Shown piece after piece: positions 45,220 through 57,860 of a stretch of 64,000 bases of DNA. The stretch comes from Closterium sp. NIES-65 (taxonomy: Eukaryota; Streptophyta; Zygnematophyceae; Desmidiales; Closteriaceae), in NCBI GenBank assembly GCA_948144175.1, contig CANXME010002559.1, positions 186,001 through 250,000 on the forward strand. The letters are read 5' to 3'. Under the pieces are notes generated by a model. That model had not been told where the DNA came from. It searched no databases and saw nothing but the letters and a program-made list of their open reading frames with translations. How positions within the stretch are numbered: the stretch's first letter is position 1; the number at the start of each line of letters is the position of its first letter. The translations under genes were made by a program, and so were the position numbers.

Positions 45220-46407
45220 TCACACGACGGGTGAGGGGCCTTGAGCGCCCCGCCCTCCCATAGGGCAAGCATTTGCCATATGGCCGGGCTGGCCGCATCG
45301 GAAGCACACCCCTTTGAAGCGGGGCTCGTGGCAGCTTGCGGGAGGCATGCCCTTGCCTTCCGTGTCGCCATCTCGGGTAGGCATGCGATTACCGCGAGTG
45401 TAGCCGGCGCGTGCACGCTTGAGAGCCGCCACATCCGCAACGGCGAGCTTGTAAGAGCGGGAGGTTAACACGCTCTTGGACTGGTATAGCTGAAAACGAT
45501 CGGCAGCCTCAAACCCCGCCTCGTCCGCCACCAAGAGGACTTCGAAGCGCTTGTGGATGAGCGTTTCGATTTCCGCAACGTTGGCGAGTGCGCTTTCGAT
45601 GTCGCCGTGCTGGAGCTTGAAATTGACGTGCTTCAGGTGTGCCTGGATAGCAGAGAAAACCTCCGCCTGATCGCGCACGCCCTTGCGCATGAAGGTGGTA
45701 GGTGCGGGTGTGGGGTTGAGGGGTGGAAGAGAAGGTGCTGGTGCAATAACGCGACGACGGGTGATGTTATTGGGGGCCTCACCATCATCGTTGTCTGAGT
45801 CGTCGCTGTCGGCTTGAGCGGCGATTGGTGCCGGTACGGGAGCGGGAAGAGGTGCGGCAGTGGTCTCGTTGACGCGAGCAGCCTTGTTTGCGCGGGGAGC
45901 GTTGACTTCTTTCTGATTTTCGATTTTTGCAGGTGCAGAATTATAGTCGGAAGAAGTTGCGATTGTTACTGGGGCTTGCTGCTGTAACATCGAAAGCAGT
46001 GCCTGCATCTGCTGCGCAGTGAGGGACGCAAGGGGGTTGACTGGGGCGGCTTCTGCTGGGGTCGCTGCCTTCTGTCGCTTCTGCAGGGTGGGCCCCGGCT
46101 GACCAGCGTCGCCGTCCGCGTCAGCCGGCGTTGACTTGACTGGCGCGCGCGGCTGCCTGGCGGCCACACGCTCGTCAGCAGGAGGCACGCGCGACTGTTT
46201 CACAGCCGCGCGTGCTTCTTCGGAGGGGGCTCGAGAGTTGCTCCCGAGCAACACTTCGACTCCTGAAGTGCCCTCGCCGAAATTGTCTTCGGCAGGGCGT
46301 TTTCCGCGGCGGTCGGTTGCCCCGGGCGCGTTCGCGTGCTCCGAAGCGTTTCCGGGGTTGTTGGTCTTTTCCGCCTCTCGATTAAGTACAGTGTTGGCGG
46401 GAGCCAT
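45220..46407 (-). mobile_element. DIRS-like gag-like gene
   Basis: 395 codons, Pro/Ala-rich N-terminal half, C-terminal CCHC knuckle CFRCGQPGHMANACP. It is the first gene of the element on the minus strand. Confidence 0.82.
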
Positions 46408-46805
46408 ATTCGCCAGGTTGTGTTGGAGAATGTCTATGAGAAGGGTCGACGGGGACTTGAACCTCGGGAGAGATTGCGTCTTCGCCAGGATGAACGAGAA
46501 CTAGGAAAGTAAACTAGAAAAGTTGGAAATGAAGAACGTGGGTGAAGGCGACTGAACCCACGTCCCTCTTTTGTAGGCAAAAGAGGGGTGAGTAGCGTCG
46601 AGCCGCTACCTTTGCTTTGCTGGCCACGTCCTCGCTTTCACAATACGAAATTTGAAAAAGTGTTACACTTTTAAAAATTATAATTTCGCCGACTTCGCGC
46701 GCACTGTTTTGCCAAACCTCGCACTGCTGGCATGGCCGTATCGGCCTACGCTTCGGGACTAGCCCGAGCCTCGCTCCAGCGTAGCACTAGCAAGCTCGCA
46801 CGCAC

Positions 46806-48351
46806 TGTCAGAATATTATCTTATTGTTCTAGCCTGTAGTGGGGTGCTCTATAGCGAGTACAACCCTTTTAGGGTTTGCTATTTGTATCCTCATTCTTGC
46901 TAGTTCAATCCTCTTTCTTTCTTCTAATTTTGACATGGTATCAGAGCAGGTCGATCCCCTTGGATCGATCCTGTGGGTGTGTCCCCACCTTGCTTCCGCT
47001 GCTACTTTTTTATCCCGCCGTGCGCCCCGAGGCGCGCGGCGGTTTTCTGCCCGCCGTGCACCCCGAGGCGCGCGGCGGTTCATTGCCCGCTGTGCGCCCC
47101 GGGGCGCGCGGCGGGCTTCTCCTCTACGTCGCGGCCCCGCCCCGGCCCGTCGCCGCCCGTGCGCCTGCCCGGCTCGGCCCCGCCCTTCGTCGCGGCCCCG
47201 CCCCGGCCCGTCGCCGCCCGTGCGCCTGCCCGGCTTGGCCCCGCCCTACCTGTCGCGGTCCCGCCCCTCCGTCGCGGCCCCGCCCCGACCGTCGCGGCCC
47301 CGCCCCTCGTCGCGGCCCCGCCCCTGCGTCGCGGCCCCGCCCCTCGAAGCGGCCCCGCCCTACGTCGCGGCCCCGCCCCGGACCCTATGCAGCCCCGCCC
47401 TACCTTCGCGGCCCCGACCTGTCGCGGCCCCACCCTACGTCGCGGTCCCACCCCGACCGTCGCGGCCCCGCCCCGCTCGTCGCGGCCCCGCCCCTTGTCG
47501 CGGCCCCGCCCTCCCCTCAGGTCCGTGGTGGGCCCCCCCCCCCCTTCTCCCCTTCCCCCATTTCCCGTCGTCCGTCGTGGCGACCTGAGGGGCGAGCTGT
47601 GGGGTGGCGGGTATGGGGGTGGCCGGTGTGCCTTCCTCCCTTTCTCCTCCTCCTCCTTCGTCTCCCACTGCTGCAGCTGTCGCTGAGGGGGGTGGTTGTG
47701 TGGGAGACTGGGGTTTAGGGTTTTTGGGGGGTGCGTGGGAGTAGAGCTAGTGGTGTAGCAGTGGGTGTGTATCAAGGGGGTGGGACTGTGTGCGGGAGGA
47801 TGAGCGGAGGTTGCCAGTTTGTCGTCAGCAGCACCTGTAGTCCGGGGCGCTGTCCCGGTAGCCCAGTCGTAGCCAGCTGTGCCAGCCGCCCGTGGGTCCG
47901 TTGCCCGTCCGCCGCTATTTGAGCCGCGGGGCCTGTTACCCCTGTAGTCCGGGCGCTGTCCGGTAGCCGCTGTGCCAGTCTGCCTCCTGTTGCCCGTGTG
48001 TCTGCAGCTTCAGCCGTCGCCTCCTGTCTCCTCTCCCCTCACTCTCCCTCCTCCTCCTCACTTGCCCGTTGTGACTACCACTAGCTTTGCTTATAATTGT
48101 TAACTCTAAACTATTTCTTCTTGAACTTGTGCTCAGAATGTGTGGTGACATTGTGATCCACCCTGAGCTTGTTTTGCTTTGCCTGCTCTGCTGATTACAC
48201 CCCACTTTGGCTATGGGGGTGTGTCAGAATATTATCTTATTGTTCTAGCCTGTAGTGGGGTGCTCTATAGCGAGTACAACCCTTCTAGGGTTTGCTATTT
48301 GTATCCTCATTCTTGCTAGTTCAATCCTCTTTCTTTCTTCTAATTTTGACA
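46806..48351 (+). mobile_element. Non-autonomous TRIM-like LTR element nested in the 5' LTR
   Basis: 130-bp LTRs at 46806-46935 and 48222-48351 (tgtcagaata...ttttgaca, one difference) flanked by CGCAC at 46801-46805 and 48352-48356. The primer site tggtatcagagc follows the left LTR directly, matching initiator tRNA-Met, and a polypurine tract tatgggggtg precedes the right one. The inside is non-coding and largely GC-rich repeats. It has no pol gene and must be mobilised in trans. Confidence 0.92.
47020..47515. repeat. GC-rich repeats inside the TRIM-like element
   Basis: About twenty copies of gtcgcggccccgcccc with small variations, preceded by three or four cgccccgaggcgcgcggcgg units. Open frames here follow from base composition only. 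Confidence 0.85.
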
Positions 48352-48658
48352 CGCACCGCGTTACCGTTTTGCATGTTTCGCGTATAAATGTTCGCTCATG
48401 CCTTCGCTCACATTTTGTACTCGTTTGACACCTTAGTGCAATTCTCGCTACCTCGATTCATTGCACCCGTAACACTTGGTTATCAGAGCCCCTTTCTTTT
48501 CGGACCGCGCATCTCCGCACACCAGGAAATCAACTTTTGTTTTTTCACTCGAAGGGACTCACGCACCTTAGCCCCTAGGAGCCGCTGTCCTCGCGTTCTC
48601 TCGTAAACGCGTGCAGCCACGACTGCGCCTAGACTAAGACGAGCCGACGCCCTTCGTC

Positions 48659-49819
48659 ATGGCCGAAAACATCAACGTCACCACTCTCACGCAGGAGCGT
48701 TTGAACAATCTGCTGCGACAACTGCACGAAAGCTCCGAGGAAATCGCGGCATTGACGGCAGAACGCTCATCACTGCAAAATGACCTCATGAGAGCACAAT
48801 CTCAAGCACCTGGCACTCCGATTCAACCTGCACCCTCAACATCGCAACACGGGAGTGTGGGGCAACCCGCGAGTGCGGCCAGTGATGGCGTCGTCCGCCC
48901 CGACGGAGACGACGACCACGGCACGACACACCCCAGAGCGACGCATGCGGCCCCAAGTCAGCCTCGCGTCACGATTTGGGCACCAACCCACGATTCGGGA
49001 CTGCCGTCACCGATGCCGCTGAAGCCGCAGCGCCCGCCATGCTTTGACCCGAGTCAACGGGGTGGTCCTACCGTTCAGGCGTGGTTATTCACAATGAATG
49101 TTTTCTTCGACGCCAACTACGTCTCGGAGGACTCGGCGAAGATTCGATACGCCGTGTCGTTGCTGCGAGGACCCGCCATGGACTGGTGGCGCGTCATCGT
49201 CACGAAGCCGACCGACTACGCGACACTACCGACACGGGAAGGACAAACCGGACCCTGGGCGCCGTCGTATTTCGTGGAGGTGCCCCAGTATCGCACGTGG
49301 GACGCGTGGTGCGCAGGTCTGCGCGCTCGATTTGAGCCAATCGCGGCCTCGATCTCGGCGCGACAGAAGCTCCGCACTTGGCGCCAACTCGGTTCCGTCC
49401 AGGATTACACGAGCGGATTTCTGGCGCTATGCGAGCAGGTGGGCTACATGCATGAGAGCGAACGCATCGACCGCTACATCGGCGGCCTGAAGCAGGACAT
49501 CGCTCAGGAAATCCAGCTTCGTGGCGTCACTGAGTTTCAGGAAATTCTCGCTATGGCGGAGAAGCTCGACTTCTTTCGCCGACCGAGACCGGGGTCCTAC
49601 GGAAACAACACATGGGGACATCGGCCTCGTGGGACGAACGAGAGCGCCACGATACGCGCCGTAGCCGCAAATGCCGCTGCCGCACCGTTCAAAGGGCGCT
49701 GCTTTGCGTGCAATCGGCCGGGACATCGCAAGAGCGAATGCCCGGAAAACACTAAGGGAAAGGGGGAAGCTGAGCAGCAGACACAGACCAAGCAGCAGGG
49801 AAACGCTGGAAGTCAGTAG
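48659..49819 (+). mobile_element. Chromovirus gag region
   Basis: 386 codons with a central Ty3-type capsid-like stretch (WWRVIVTKPTDY, FEPIAASISARQKLRTW) and a single CCHC knuckle CFACNRPGHRKSEC near the end, as expected for a gag protein of this family. Confidence 0.88.
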
Positions 49820-49878
49820 CAGACGGGCCCTCTACTGACAGGTCACGCCGCTCGCCCGACCCAACCGACCCTCACCGC

Positions 49879-50582
49879 GTGATTGTGCCGGTTCACGCAA
49901 TCGACCACACCCGGCCGAATAAGGAGGGTAGCACGGTAGATAGCCCTATACTGCTCAGTGGGAAAATTGGGACGGACTTAGTTAAAATCTTCGTAGACGG
50001 GGGAGCCAGCCACAGCCTCATTAACACTGCTACAGCACGAAAACTGCGACTACCACTGGACCGATGCTTACCTGAGATCGACGCACGACTGGTAGACGGC
50101 ACGCCGCTGGCAATACGGGAACGCGTAGACCGAGTTCGGATTCGATGCGGGGGTAACTTCACGTTTAGTCAGGAAATGCTCGCAACGACCCTCGACGGAA
50201 CCGACATTTTACTCGGGCGTGATTGGCTGCGACGACACAATCCGCGAATTGACTGGACGACGGGTGACTGCACCGTGCGAGTAAACGGTAACAACATCGC
50301 CTTACCTCGCTGGAGCTCGCCTGAGTCTTCGACGGTGCGTGTCAATGCGATCACGATGAAACGCGCTGTTGCGGCCGGAGCCGACGTGTACGCGGTTGAC
50401 ATTCGGGAAGCCGAGGCAGCAGACAAGGGGGGCGATTGACAGAAACTGCTGACCGACGTACCGAGTGACCTGGCGGCACTGTTAAAACAGTACAGTGACA
50501 TTTTCCCGGATGACCTGCCGACGGGACTGCCACCTCAGCGACCGCACGATCACAGGATAGAACTGGAACCGGGGGCACAGCC
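49879..50582 (+). mobile_element. Chromovirus protease region
   Basis: Contains the retroviral-type aspartic protease signature FVDGGASHSLI and the later ILLGRDWL motif. It ends where the copia element has inserted. Confidence 0.85.
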
Positions 50583-50925
50583 TGTGAAACAAGGAAAACA
50601 GGAATGAAAATGACTAAGTCAGAGTTGGGTACAAATACAACCCTAGAAAGCTGTACCCCATATGTGCTACCCCACTATGGCCTACAAACATGCATCAGCT
50701 ATGATAATCTGACACACCCCCATAGGCAAAGTGGGGGAGAACAAGGGGTCACAAGACCAGTCAAGCAAAGCAAAGCAAAGCAAGCTCAGGGTGGATCACA
50801 AAGTCACCACACATTCCGAGCACAAGAGCAGGGCCAGAGGCCAGTTCACATGCAGGAGTACGGACATATATATAAAACTAGACAAGCAAGAGCAGGTATA
50901 TATATATGTCATAGTACAAGTGAAG

Positions 50926-53900
50926 TCAAGAGGAGAGCAAGTGAGGCAAGACAGGCACAAGACCCAGCTGGGTGCAAAAGCGCTGATGGTCACAAGGCGC
51001 GAGTGCCTTGGTGAACACATCAGCAGTGTTGGCCTCAGAGGCCACGTACGCAAGTCGCAACTGACCACGCTGCTGCAGCTCACGAGCAAGGAAGTAGCGG
51101 AGAGCAATGTGCTTCGTTCTGTGCTCCAAGCGCTGCTCTCGACACAAGGCCAGCATGGCCTTGTTGTCTACGTACAGGACTGGAGGAGAACGAGGCGGCT
51201 CTCCAAGGTCAGTCAGCAGGTAGGTGAGCCAGCGAAGCTCCTGTGCAGCCATGGCCCCGGCGTAGATCTCAGCCTCACAACTGGAGCCGAGAACCGAAGA
51301 CGAGCGAGTAGACCTCCACGAGACAGAGCCGGAACCAAGGCTGAAGGTGTAACCCTGTGACGACCGCTGCGTAGCCTGGTCGTCAGCCCAAGAAGCGTCC
51401 GCGTGGCCGGTAAGGACCACTGGACTCCGCCCTCCAAGCACTAGCCCCATGCCCGACGTGCTGCACAGGTAGCGCAATACCCTCTTCGCTGCAGCCATGT
51501 GCTCTGGTCTGTGTCTCCCAGGAGCATCATAGCGAGCAAGAATGCTCAGAGGGTATGCAAGGTCAGGTCGTGTGCAGGCCATCAGGTACATGAGGCAGCC
51601 AACAAGCTCTGCATACGGGCCACTCGACTCTACGGACTCATCCGAAGGCAGAGCTGAGAGTGAGTGGCGAGTAGGCAGAGGAGTGGCCTGAGGCGAGGAG
51701 TACGTGAAGCCGAAGCGCTGAAGGACCTGCTGCACCATGTGTGACTGAGTCAAGGTAATGGTGCGGCGTGCTCTGTCCCGAGTGATCTGCAAGCCAAGGT
51801 AGCTGCGCAGTTCACCCAGGTCTGTGCACGTGTGTCTCTTCAGCAGCTCGGACTTCACGTAGGCGAGTCCAGCAGTGTCCGCTGTGGCAAAGACCAAGTC
51901 GTCGACGTACACGAGGATGTAGAACGGCGGCAGGGAAGTGTCGGTGCGAAGAAACAGCGACGGGTCAGCAGTAGAAGGAGCAAACCCAAGAGCCGCAAGC
52001 GTAGTCCTCAGTGTGTCGTGCCACTCACGCGGTGCCTGACGGAGACCGTAGACTGGCCGTCGGAGGCTCCACTGGGTGCCAGGAGGGAAAGTCCCAGTGA
52101 AGCCAGGTGGACGGCGAAGCCAGATCTCCTTGTGCAGGCTACCCTGCAAGAACGCAGTGCTGAAGTCGAGAGAGTGAAGCTCGTAGGCGCGCTGAGCGGC
52201 TATGTGCAGCAGTACCCGAAGAGTAGTCATCTTCGGGGTGGGAGAGAAGGTCTGAAAGTAGTCAACTCCCTGCCGCTGACTGAAGCCACGAGCAACGCAC
52301 CGTGCCTTGAAGACAGGTGGAGAGCCCGGCGGCCGCTTCACCCTGAAGATCCACATGCCACTGACGATGTTCGCCCCAGGAGGGGGAACCGCGTCAACGT
52401 AGGTGCCTGTGGACTTCCAGGAAGCCATCTCTGCATCCATAGCTGCCTGCCACTGAGAGGAGTAGGGACCCTCTACGGCCTCCGCGTAAGAACGCGGAGT
52501 CGGGATGTCTAGTGCATCTGGGTCTCCCTCAGGGGCAAGCAGTACAGACGCGAGATGAGGTGAAGCAGCCGCTAGACACTGTAACTCCTCCTGCCTGTCC
52601 TCTAGGACGTCCGTGCCAAGAGCACACTCACCCCCGACGGACGGAGGACAGACAGACGCAGACTCAGCAACAAGACTAGCAGCGTAGTCGAGACGACAGC
52701 GAGCAGCAAAGTCGACGAGCTCAGCGACTAGAGCAGACGCAGCAGTGGACTCAAAAGAGGGGTCAGTGACGACAGTAGCAAGCAGACGCGTGACAGTAGG
52801 ACTGGCAGCACGAAGAGAGTCCGACTCAGGGTCGGCAAGCGCAGGAAGAGAGGACTCAGGAGGAGAAGGCAAAGGGGCACGCAGAGGAGCAGTGGACGGA
52901 CGCAAAGACATCCGGTGCGTGCCAGGGACAGGAGGAGGACGCTGACGCGAACTGCGACCACAAGCGCGAGCAGCACGAACATGCGACGCGGGACGAGACG
53001 CAGGCTCACGACGCTCAGCAAGACCCCCAGTAGGACCAGTGTAAGGAGAGGGAGCAGGCAGTGGAGAGGAAGGCTCCAGCAGGGACTGCGACTGGACAGG
53101 CGGTGGACCCTCTACTGGAGGAGAAAGACCAAGAACCTGCTGCAGGAGCGGAACGAAGTACGGCCGAGGCCGCGCGGCAGCTCCAGACTCAGCAGGGACA
53201 GCACCAGCACCCTCAGCGACAGCACCAGCGCCACCCACACCTCCAGCGGCAGGTCCAACAGCAGTAGGCTCAGCACCAACGCCCTCAGCAGCTCCAGCTC
53301 CAGGAGGACCAGTAGGTCCAGCAGCTCCGGGACCGGCAGCACCCGCACCCTCGACGGTCGAAGAAGCTCCAGCTCCAGCTCCAGCAGCACCTCCAGACTC
53401 AGCAGCACGCCTCCAGCGGCGAGTGAACCACTCGCGCAGCTCCTGTGGAGAGAGGGGCTCCCGGCGAGACGCAGCAGCAGGAGAAACCCCAGGCTCAGCA
53501 GCTCCAGACGTAGTACCCCCAGGCTCAGCAGCCCTCAGCTCAGCACCCCCAGGCTCAGCAGCTCCCGACCCAGCACCCCCAGACCCAGCACCTCCAGGCA
53601 CAGCACCCCCCGGCTCAGCACCCCCAGGCTCCGCACCCTCCGCAGTAGCACCCTCAGGCTCAGCACCCCCAGCAGTAGCACCCCCAGGCTCAGCACCCCC
53701 GCGCACAGCACCCCCAGAGTCAGCACCCCCAGGCTCAGCACCCGCAGCAGCACTAGAGTCACCAGTAACCTCGACCGGGTCAACGGCGTCTACCTGGGAC
53801 ACACCTGAGGGGGCAGGAACCTGAGGGGGGAGGGGGTCTACCGGGGGGGGAACCGGCACAAGGAAGTCCGGGGGAGGGGGGAGGGAAGGAGTGCGGTAGG

Positions 53901-56427
53901 GGAAGAGACGGTAGAAGGGGACTGACTCGTCGAACGTGACGTCCTGGGAGGACAGAACACGACGAGAGGAGGGGTGGTAAAACTGCCACCCTGGGGCGTC
54001 AGTGGGGAAGCCAAGGAAGACACAGGGAGCAGCACGAGGGGACAGCTTGTCCGTAGACAAGTCGCGGACAAACGCCCGAGATCCCCAGACACGGAACACA
54101 GACGCATCGCCAACCTTCCCCGTCCACAGCAAGGCTGGGGACATCGCAGGCCGAGAGACCCGGGGGTGAAGGTTGAGCTGATGCGCCGCGTACCTCACCG
54201 CAAACGGCCACAGAAAATGGGGGGCAGCCGCATGCATCATGGACGTACGAGCGACATCCATGACCATGCCAATGCGGCGCTCAGCAATCCCATTTTGCTG
54301 TGGTGAGTCCGGAAGCGTGAAGGTCTGGCGGATCCCCCGTGCGCGACAGTAGTCTCGCAGAAGGCGAGAAAAGAACTCTCCGCCTCTGTCAGAGTGCAGA
54401 CGCAGAACAGGAAAGTCCGAGCCGAAGCTCTTCCTGAGCTGGAGACGAGCCTCGCGGATCCAGCCGATCAGCACCTCAGTGACCTCACCCTTGCTGCGCA
54501 AGGGGAGGACTGTGGTGTAACGCGAGTAGTCGTCAACCACCAACAGGAAGTAGCGCTCGTAACCCTGCCCACGGACGGGGGCTGGGCCCCACACATCCAT
54601 GTGAAGCGTCTGCAGGGGAGCCTCTGTCGGGGGGAAGTGGGAGGAGTGAGGAGTAGCCCGGAGGCGACCCTCGACACAGGGGACACAGGAAGGTCCTGGC
54701 CCGGAGGGGAGAGGAGGGAGAGACTGGGGAAGACCAGAGACAAGGACACGGGAAGCCATGCTCCGAAGACGGGGCAAGGAGGGGTGGCCAAGACGGTGGT
54801 GCCACAGGAGAGTCTCGTGAGACAGGAGGCGACAAGAACAGGGGGCAGACTCAGGACCTGACCGGGACGCAGCAGCAAGTACCTGACCCGACGCAGCCAC
54901 CTGACCAGACGCAGGGACAGGAGGAGACTCAACGGTCAGGGTGTAGAGACTCGACCCCGGCCGACGCGAGAACGTGGCCACGTGTCGGCCTGTGCGTGCC
55001 TCCGTGCAGTGGGTCACCCGCTGACTCGCAGGAGTGAACTGGTGAACACCCCCATCCTGCAGGTCCGCTCCACTCACCAAGTTCGTGGAGAACGAGGGAA
55101 GGTACAGACCCGACAGGGTGCCCGAAGGGGCAGCCGGACACGGGAGGACAGTGGAGAAGTGAGACAGGACAGGACCTCCAGAGGGGTCAGCAAGGGAGAT
55201 TGCAACCGGCCGGCCGAGCGGCGTAAGGGTAGTGCGGTCTCGAAAGAAGGAGCGAGAAGCTCTGGAGTCAAGTGTGAAAGTGAGGGAGGACGAGGACGAC
55301 GCAGTACCTGAGAGCGCAGTCTCACCAGTACCTGAGAGCGCAGACGCACTGGCACCTAGAGCAGTAGCCTCACAAGCACCTAGCGCAGCAGTACCAATGC
55401 CCGGGTCGGGCTGGAAACAACGGTAACCCTCATTCTCCTCACTATAATCCACAACATACATAGCAGTAAGGATAGCATCAAAATCAAGATCAAAGATCGC
55501 TTCACCAGCCCTGAGAAGCTCATCCCAGCGAGGGATCTCACTAGCCCCAGGGAACTGCTGACGCCAGGCGTCCGTCAGGCGGCCAAAGCAGCGCTGGGTG
55601 GCGTGGGCACCCCCACACTGCTCACCCGCGCGGTCGCCGGAACGAAGAACGTAGGTGCAGGGACCAGTACCCCCACCCCTCTGACGCCCAGCGTACCACT
55701 CACGAAGCTGCTGAGGCGAAGGGATGTCCCGCGAGCGCTGCTGCTGCTGCCGGTGCGAGCGCTGGCCACCACCACCGCCGCTACGCTGCTGGGTACCACC
55801 CCGACCAGCTCCACCTCCTCCACCACTACTGCCTCCTCCGCTGCCGCCTCCACCGCCTCCACCTCCGCCGCTGCCTCCACCACCACCGCTGGCACCACCA
55901 CCACCGCTGGCACCACCACCACCGTCTCCGCTGCTGCTGCTACCACCACCACCACCACCACCCCCGCCACTAGTCCCGCCGCCACCCCCACTCCCTCCGC
56001 CGCCACCGCCGCCACCGCCACCGCCCCCTCCAGCTCCACCCGCGCCCTTGCCCCCCTTGCCCTTGCTGGAGCGACGTCTTCCACTAGGGGCAGACGCCGC
56101 GCCGACCGACTCAAGACCAAGCAGGTCGGCAGCAGCAGCAGAGGCAACAGAGGGCAGCAAGGGGGAAGGAGAGCACCCCTCAAAGATGGGGGTGCGAGGG
56201 TCACCACGAGAAGCACCTACAGCGACGATGCTCTTCTCCGCTGCAAGGAGGGCCTTCTCGAGGAGGTCGACGGTGAGGGTGGTGGGACAGACTGCGAGAA
56301 AGTGGTCCCTGACGACGCGAAGGGAGTCAGGGAGGCGCGCGACTACGTAGTAGAGAGCGATGTACATGGGGGGGGGGGTTCTTAGCGCAGAACTCAGCAG
56401 GAAGGGCGGCGCGGTAGCGAGTGTCAC
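50926..56427 (-). mobile_element. Copia pol region
   Basis: 1833 codons: Gly/Ser-rich stretch, a His-Cys integrase zinc motif (HRLGHPSLPRLRSM), integrase core (HMDVWGPAPVRG, DRGGEFFS), a long (PGGAE)n-type linker, RT (QTFSPTPKMTTLR, ILVYVDDLVFA) and RNase H (GHADASWADDQ, LYVDNKAMLAL). The Gly-rich and PGGA-type segments are unusually long. Confidence 0.9.
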
Positions 56428-56863
56428 TAGTGCGGAGGTGCGTAATGAGGTCAGCGACAGTGGGAAAGGCAGAGAGGTCAGGAAAGAGGTAGGGAAGCAT
56501 GAGACGGCTCAGTGCAGCAGTGGCAGGGGAGGAGTAGCGCGCAACTACAGCGTCGTACAAGGTCTGAGCACTCTTGTACTGACTAAAGTGCGCACGCTCA
56601 GAGGTAGGGAGGTGGCGACGCACAGCAAGACGTGCAGCAGCATCGCGGGTGGCCCACTTAGAGCGGACAGCGGGATTAGCATCAGTAGCAGGAGCAGGAG
56701 AGGCGCCAGAGGTGAGATCAAAGAGAGAAAGGTCGTCAGCCCTGTCGCACTGTAAGAACAGCTGCAGGTCGTCTAACCAGACCTCAAAATCAATGGCGCG
56801 ACCCTCAGCGTCAAAAGCTAGGACACTAGGGGTAGCCATGGCGACGACAGCGACGCAGTGCAA
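56327..56863 (-). mobile_element. Copia gag region
   Basis: 178 codons starting MATPSVLAFDAEG shortly after its ATG at about 56839, with the copia gag pattern FEVWLDDLQLFL and LYDAVVARYSSP. It overlaps the start of the pol tract. Confidence 0.82.
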
Positions 56864-56929
56864 GCAGAAGGGAAAGAGCTCGCAGTGGCAGTGGGACTGT
56901 GCTCACCAGGCAGGGCAGGTCGAGAAGGT

Positions 56930-57860
56930 ATGCAGAAAGGCGGCTCAGCGACCTGGCGGCTCGGGTGCTGGGCGGCTCGGGCACAGGGCGGCTCGGCTCC
57001 CGGGCGGCTCGGCTCCCGGGCGGCTCGGCTTCCGGGCGGCTCGGCGGTTGGGCGGCTCGGGTGCAGAGCGGCTCGGCTCCCGGGCGGCCCGGCGGTTGGG
57101 CGGCTCGGGTCCCGGGCGGCTCGGCGTCGGGCGGCTCGGCTCACGGGCGGTTCGGCTGCTGGGGCGGCTCGGCCAGGAGATCCAGGGGCGGGGCCGTCAG
57201 GTGCAGCGGCGGGTTGACCGATGCAGTGGCGGGCCGGCAGGTGCAGCGGCGGGCCGGCAGGTGCAGCGGCGGGCCGGCAGGTGCAGAGGCGGGCCGGCAG
57301 GTGCAGGCGGCGGGCCGTAGGGTGCAGTGGCGGGCCGGCAGGTGCAGCGGCGAGGCCGTCAGAGGCGGCGGGCCGGCAGGTGCAGCGGCGAGGCCGTCAG
57401 AGGCGGCGGGCCGCTGGGTGCAGCGGCGGGCCGGCAGGTGCAGTGGCGGGCCGACAGGAGCAGCGGCGGGCCGGCAGGGGAGGCGGCGGAGCCGAGTCTG
57501 GGGAGGCGGCAGGGCCGCGTCAGGGGAGGCGGCGGAGCCGCGTCAGGGGAGGCGGCGGTGCCGCGTCAGGGGAGGCGGCGGAGCCGCGTCAGGGGAGGCG
57601 GCGGGGCCGCGTCAGGGAAGGCGGCGGGGCCGCGTCAAACAGGCGGCGGGGCCGCGTCAGGGGAGGCGGCGGAGCCGCGTCAGGGGAGGCGGCGGGGCCG
57701 CGTCAAACAGGCGGCGGGGCCGCGTTAGGGGAGGCGGCGGAGCCGCGTCAGGGGAGGCGGCGGGGCTGCGTCAGGGGAGGCGGCGGGGCCGCGTCAAACA
57801 GGCGGCGGGGCCGCGATCAGGAGAGGTGGCGGGGCCGCGTCTGAGGGACAGCGGGGCCGC
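56930..57860. repeat. GC-rich leader repeats of the copia element
   Basis: Three repeat types in the 5' leader (minus orientation): cgggcggctcgg units (56945-57170), gcgggccggcaggtgcagcg units (57220-57480) and ggcggcggggccgcgtcagg units (57480-57850). They are open in several frames by composition only. Confidence 0.85.

Larger units (their letters stand above)
41039..46684 (-). mobile_element. DIRS-order (PAT/Ngaro-type repeats) element nested in the 5' LTR
   Basis: Minus-strand element with gag-like, RT-RNase H and tyrosine recombinase genes. The ends form split direct repeats: a 181-bp repeat at 46504-46684 and 41146-41326 (one visible difference) and a ~57-bp repeat at 41327-41384 and 41039-41095. 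Read on the minus strand the order is A1, genes, B1, A2, B2, which is the PAT/Ngaro arrangement. There is no target-site duplication, as expected for recombinase-mediated insertion. Near-identical repeats point to a young copy. The coding regions appear long and largely open. Confidence 0.88.

Noticed and set aside
46839-47775. Arg/Pro-rich open frames on both strands
   Set aside because: They cover the GC-rich repeats of the TRIM-like element; the reading is set by composition and no motif is present.
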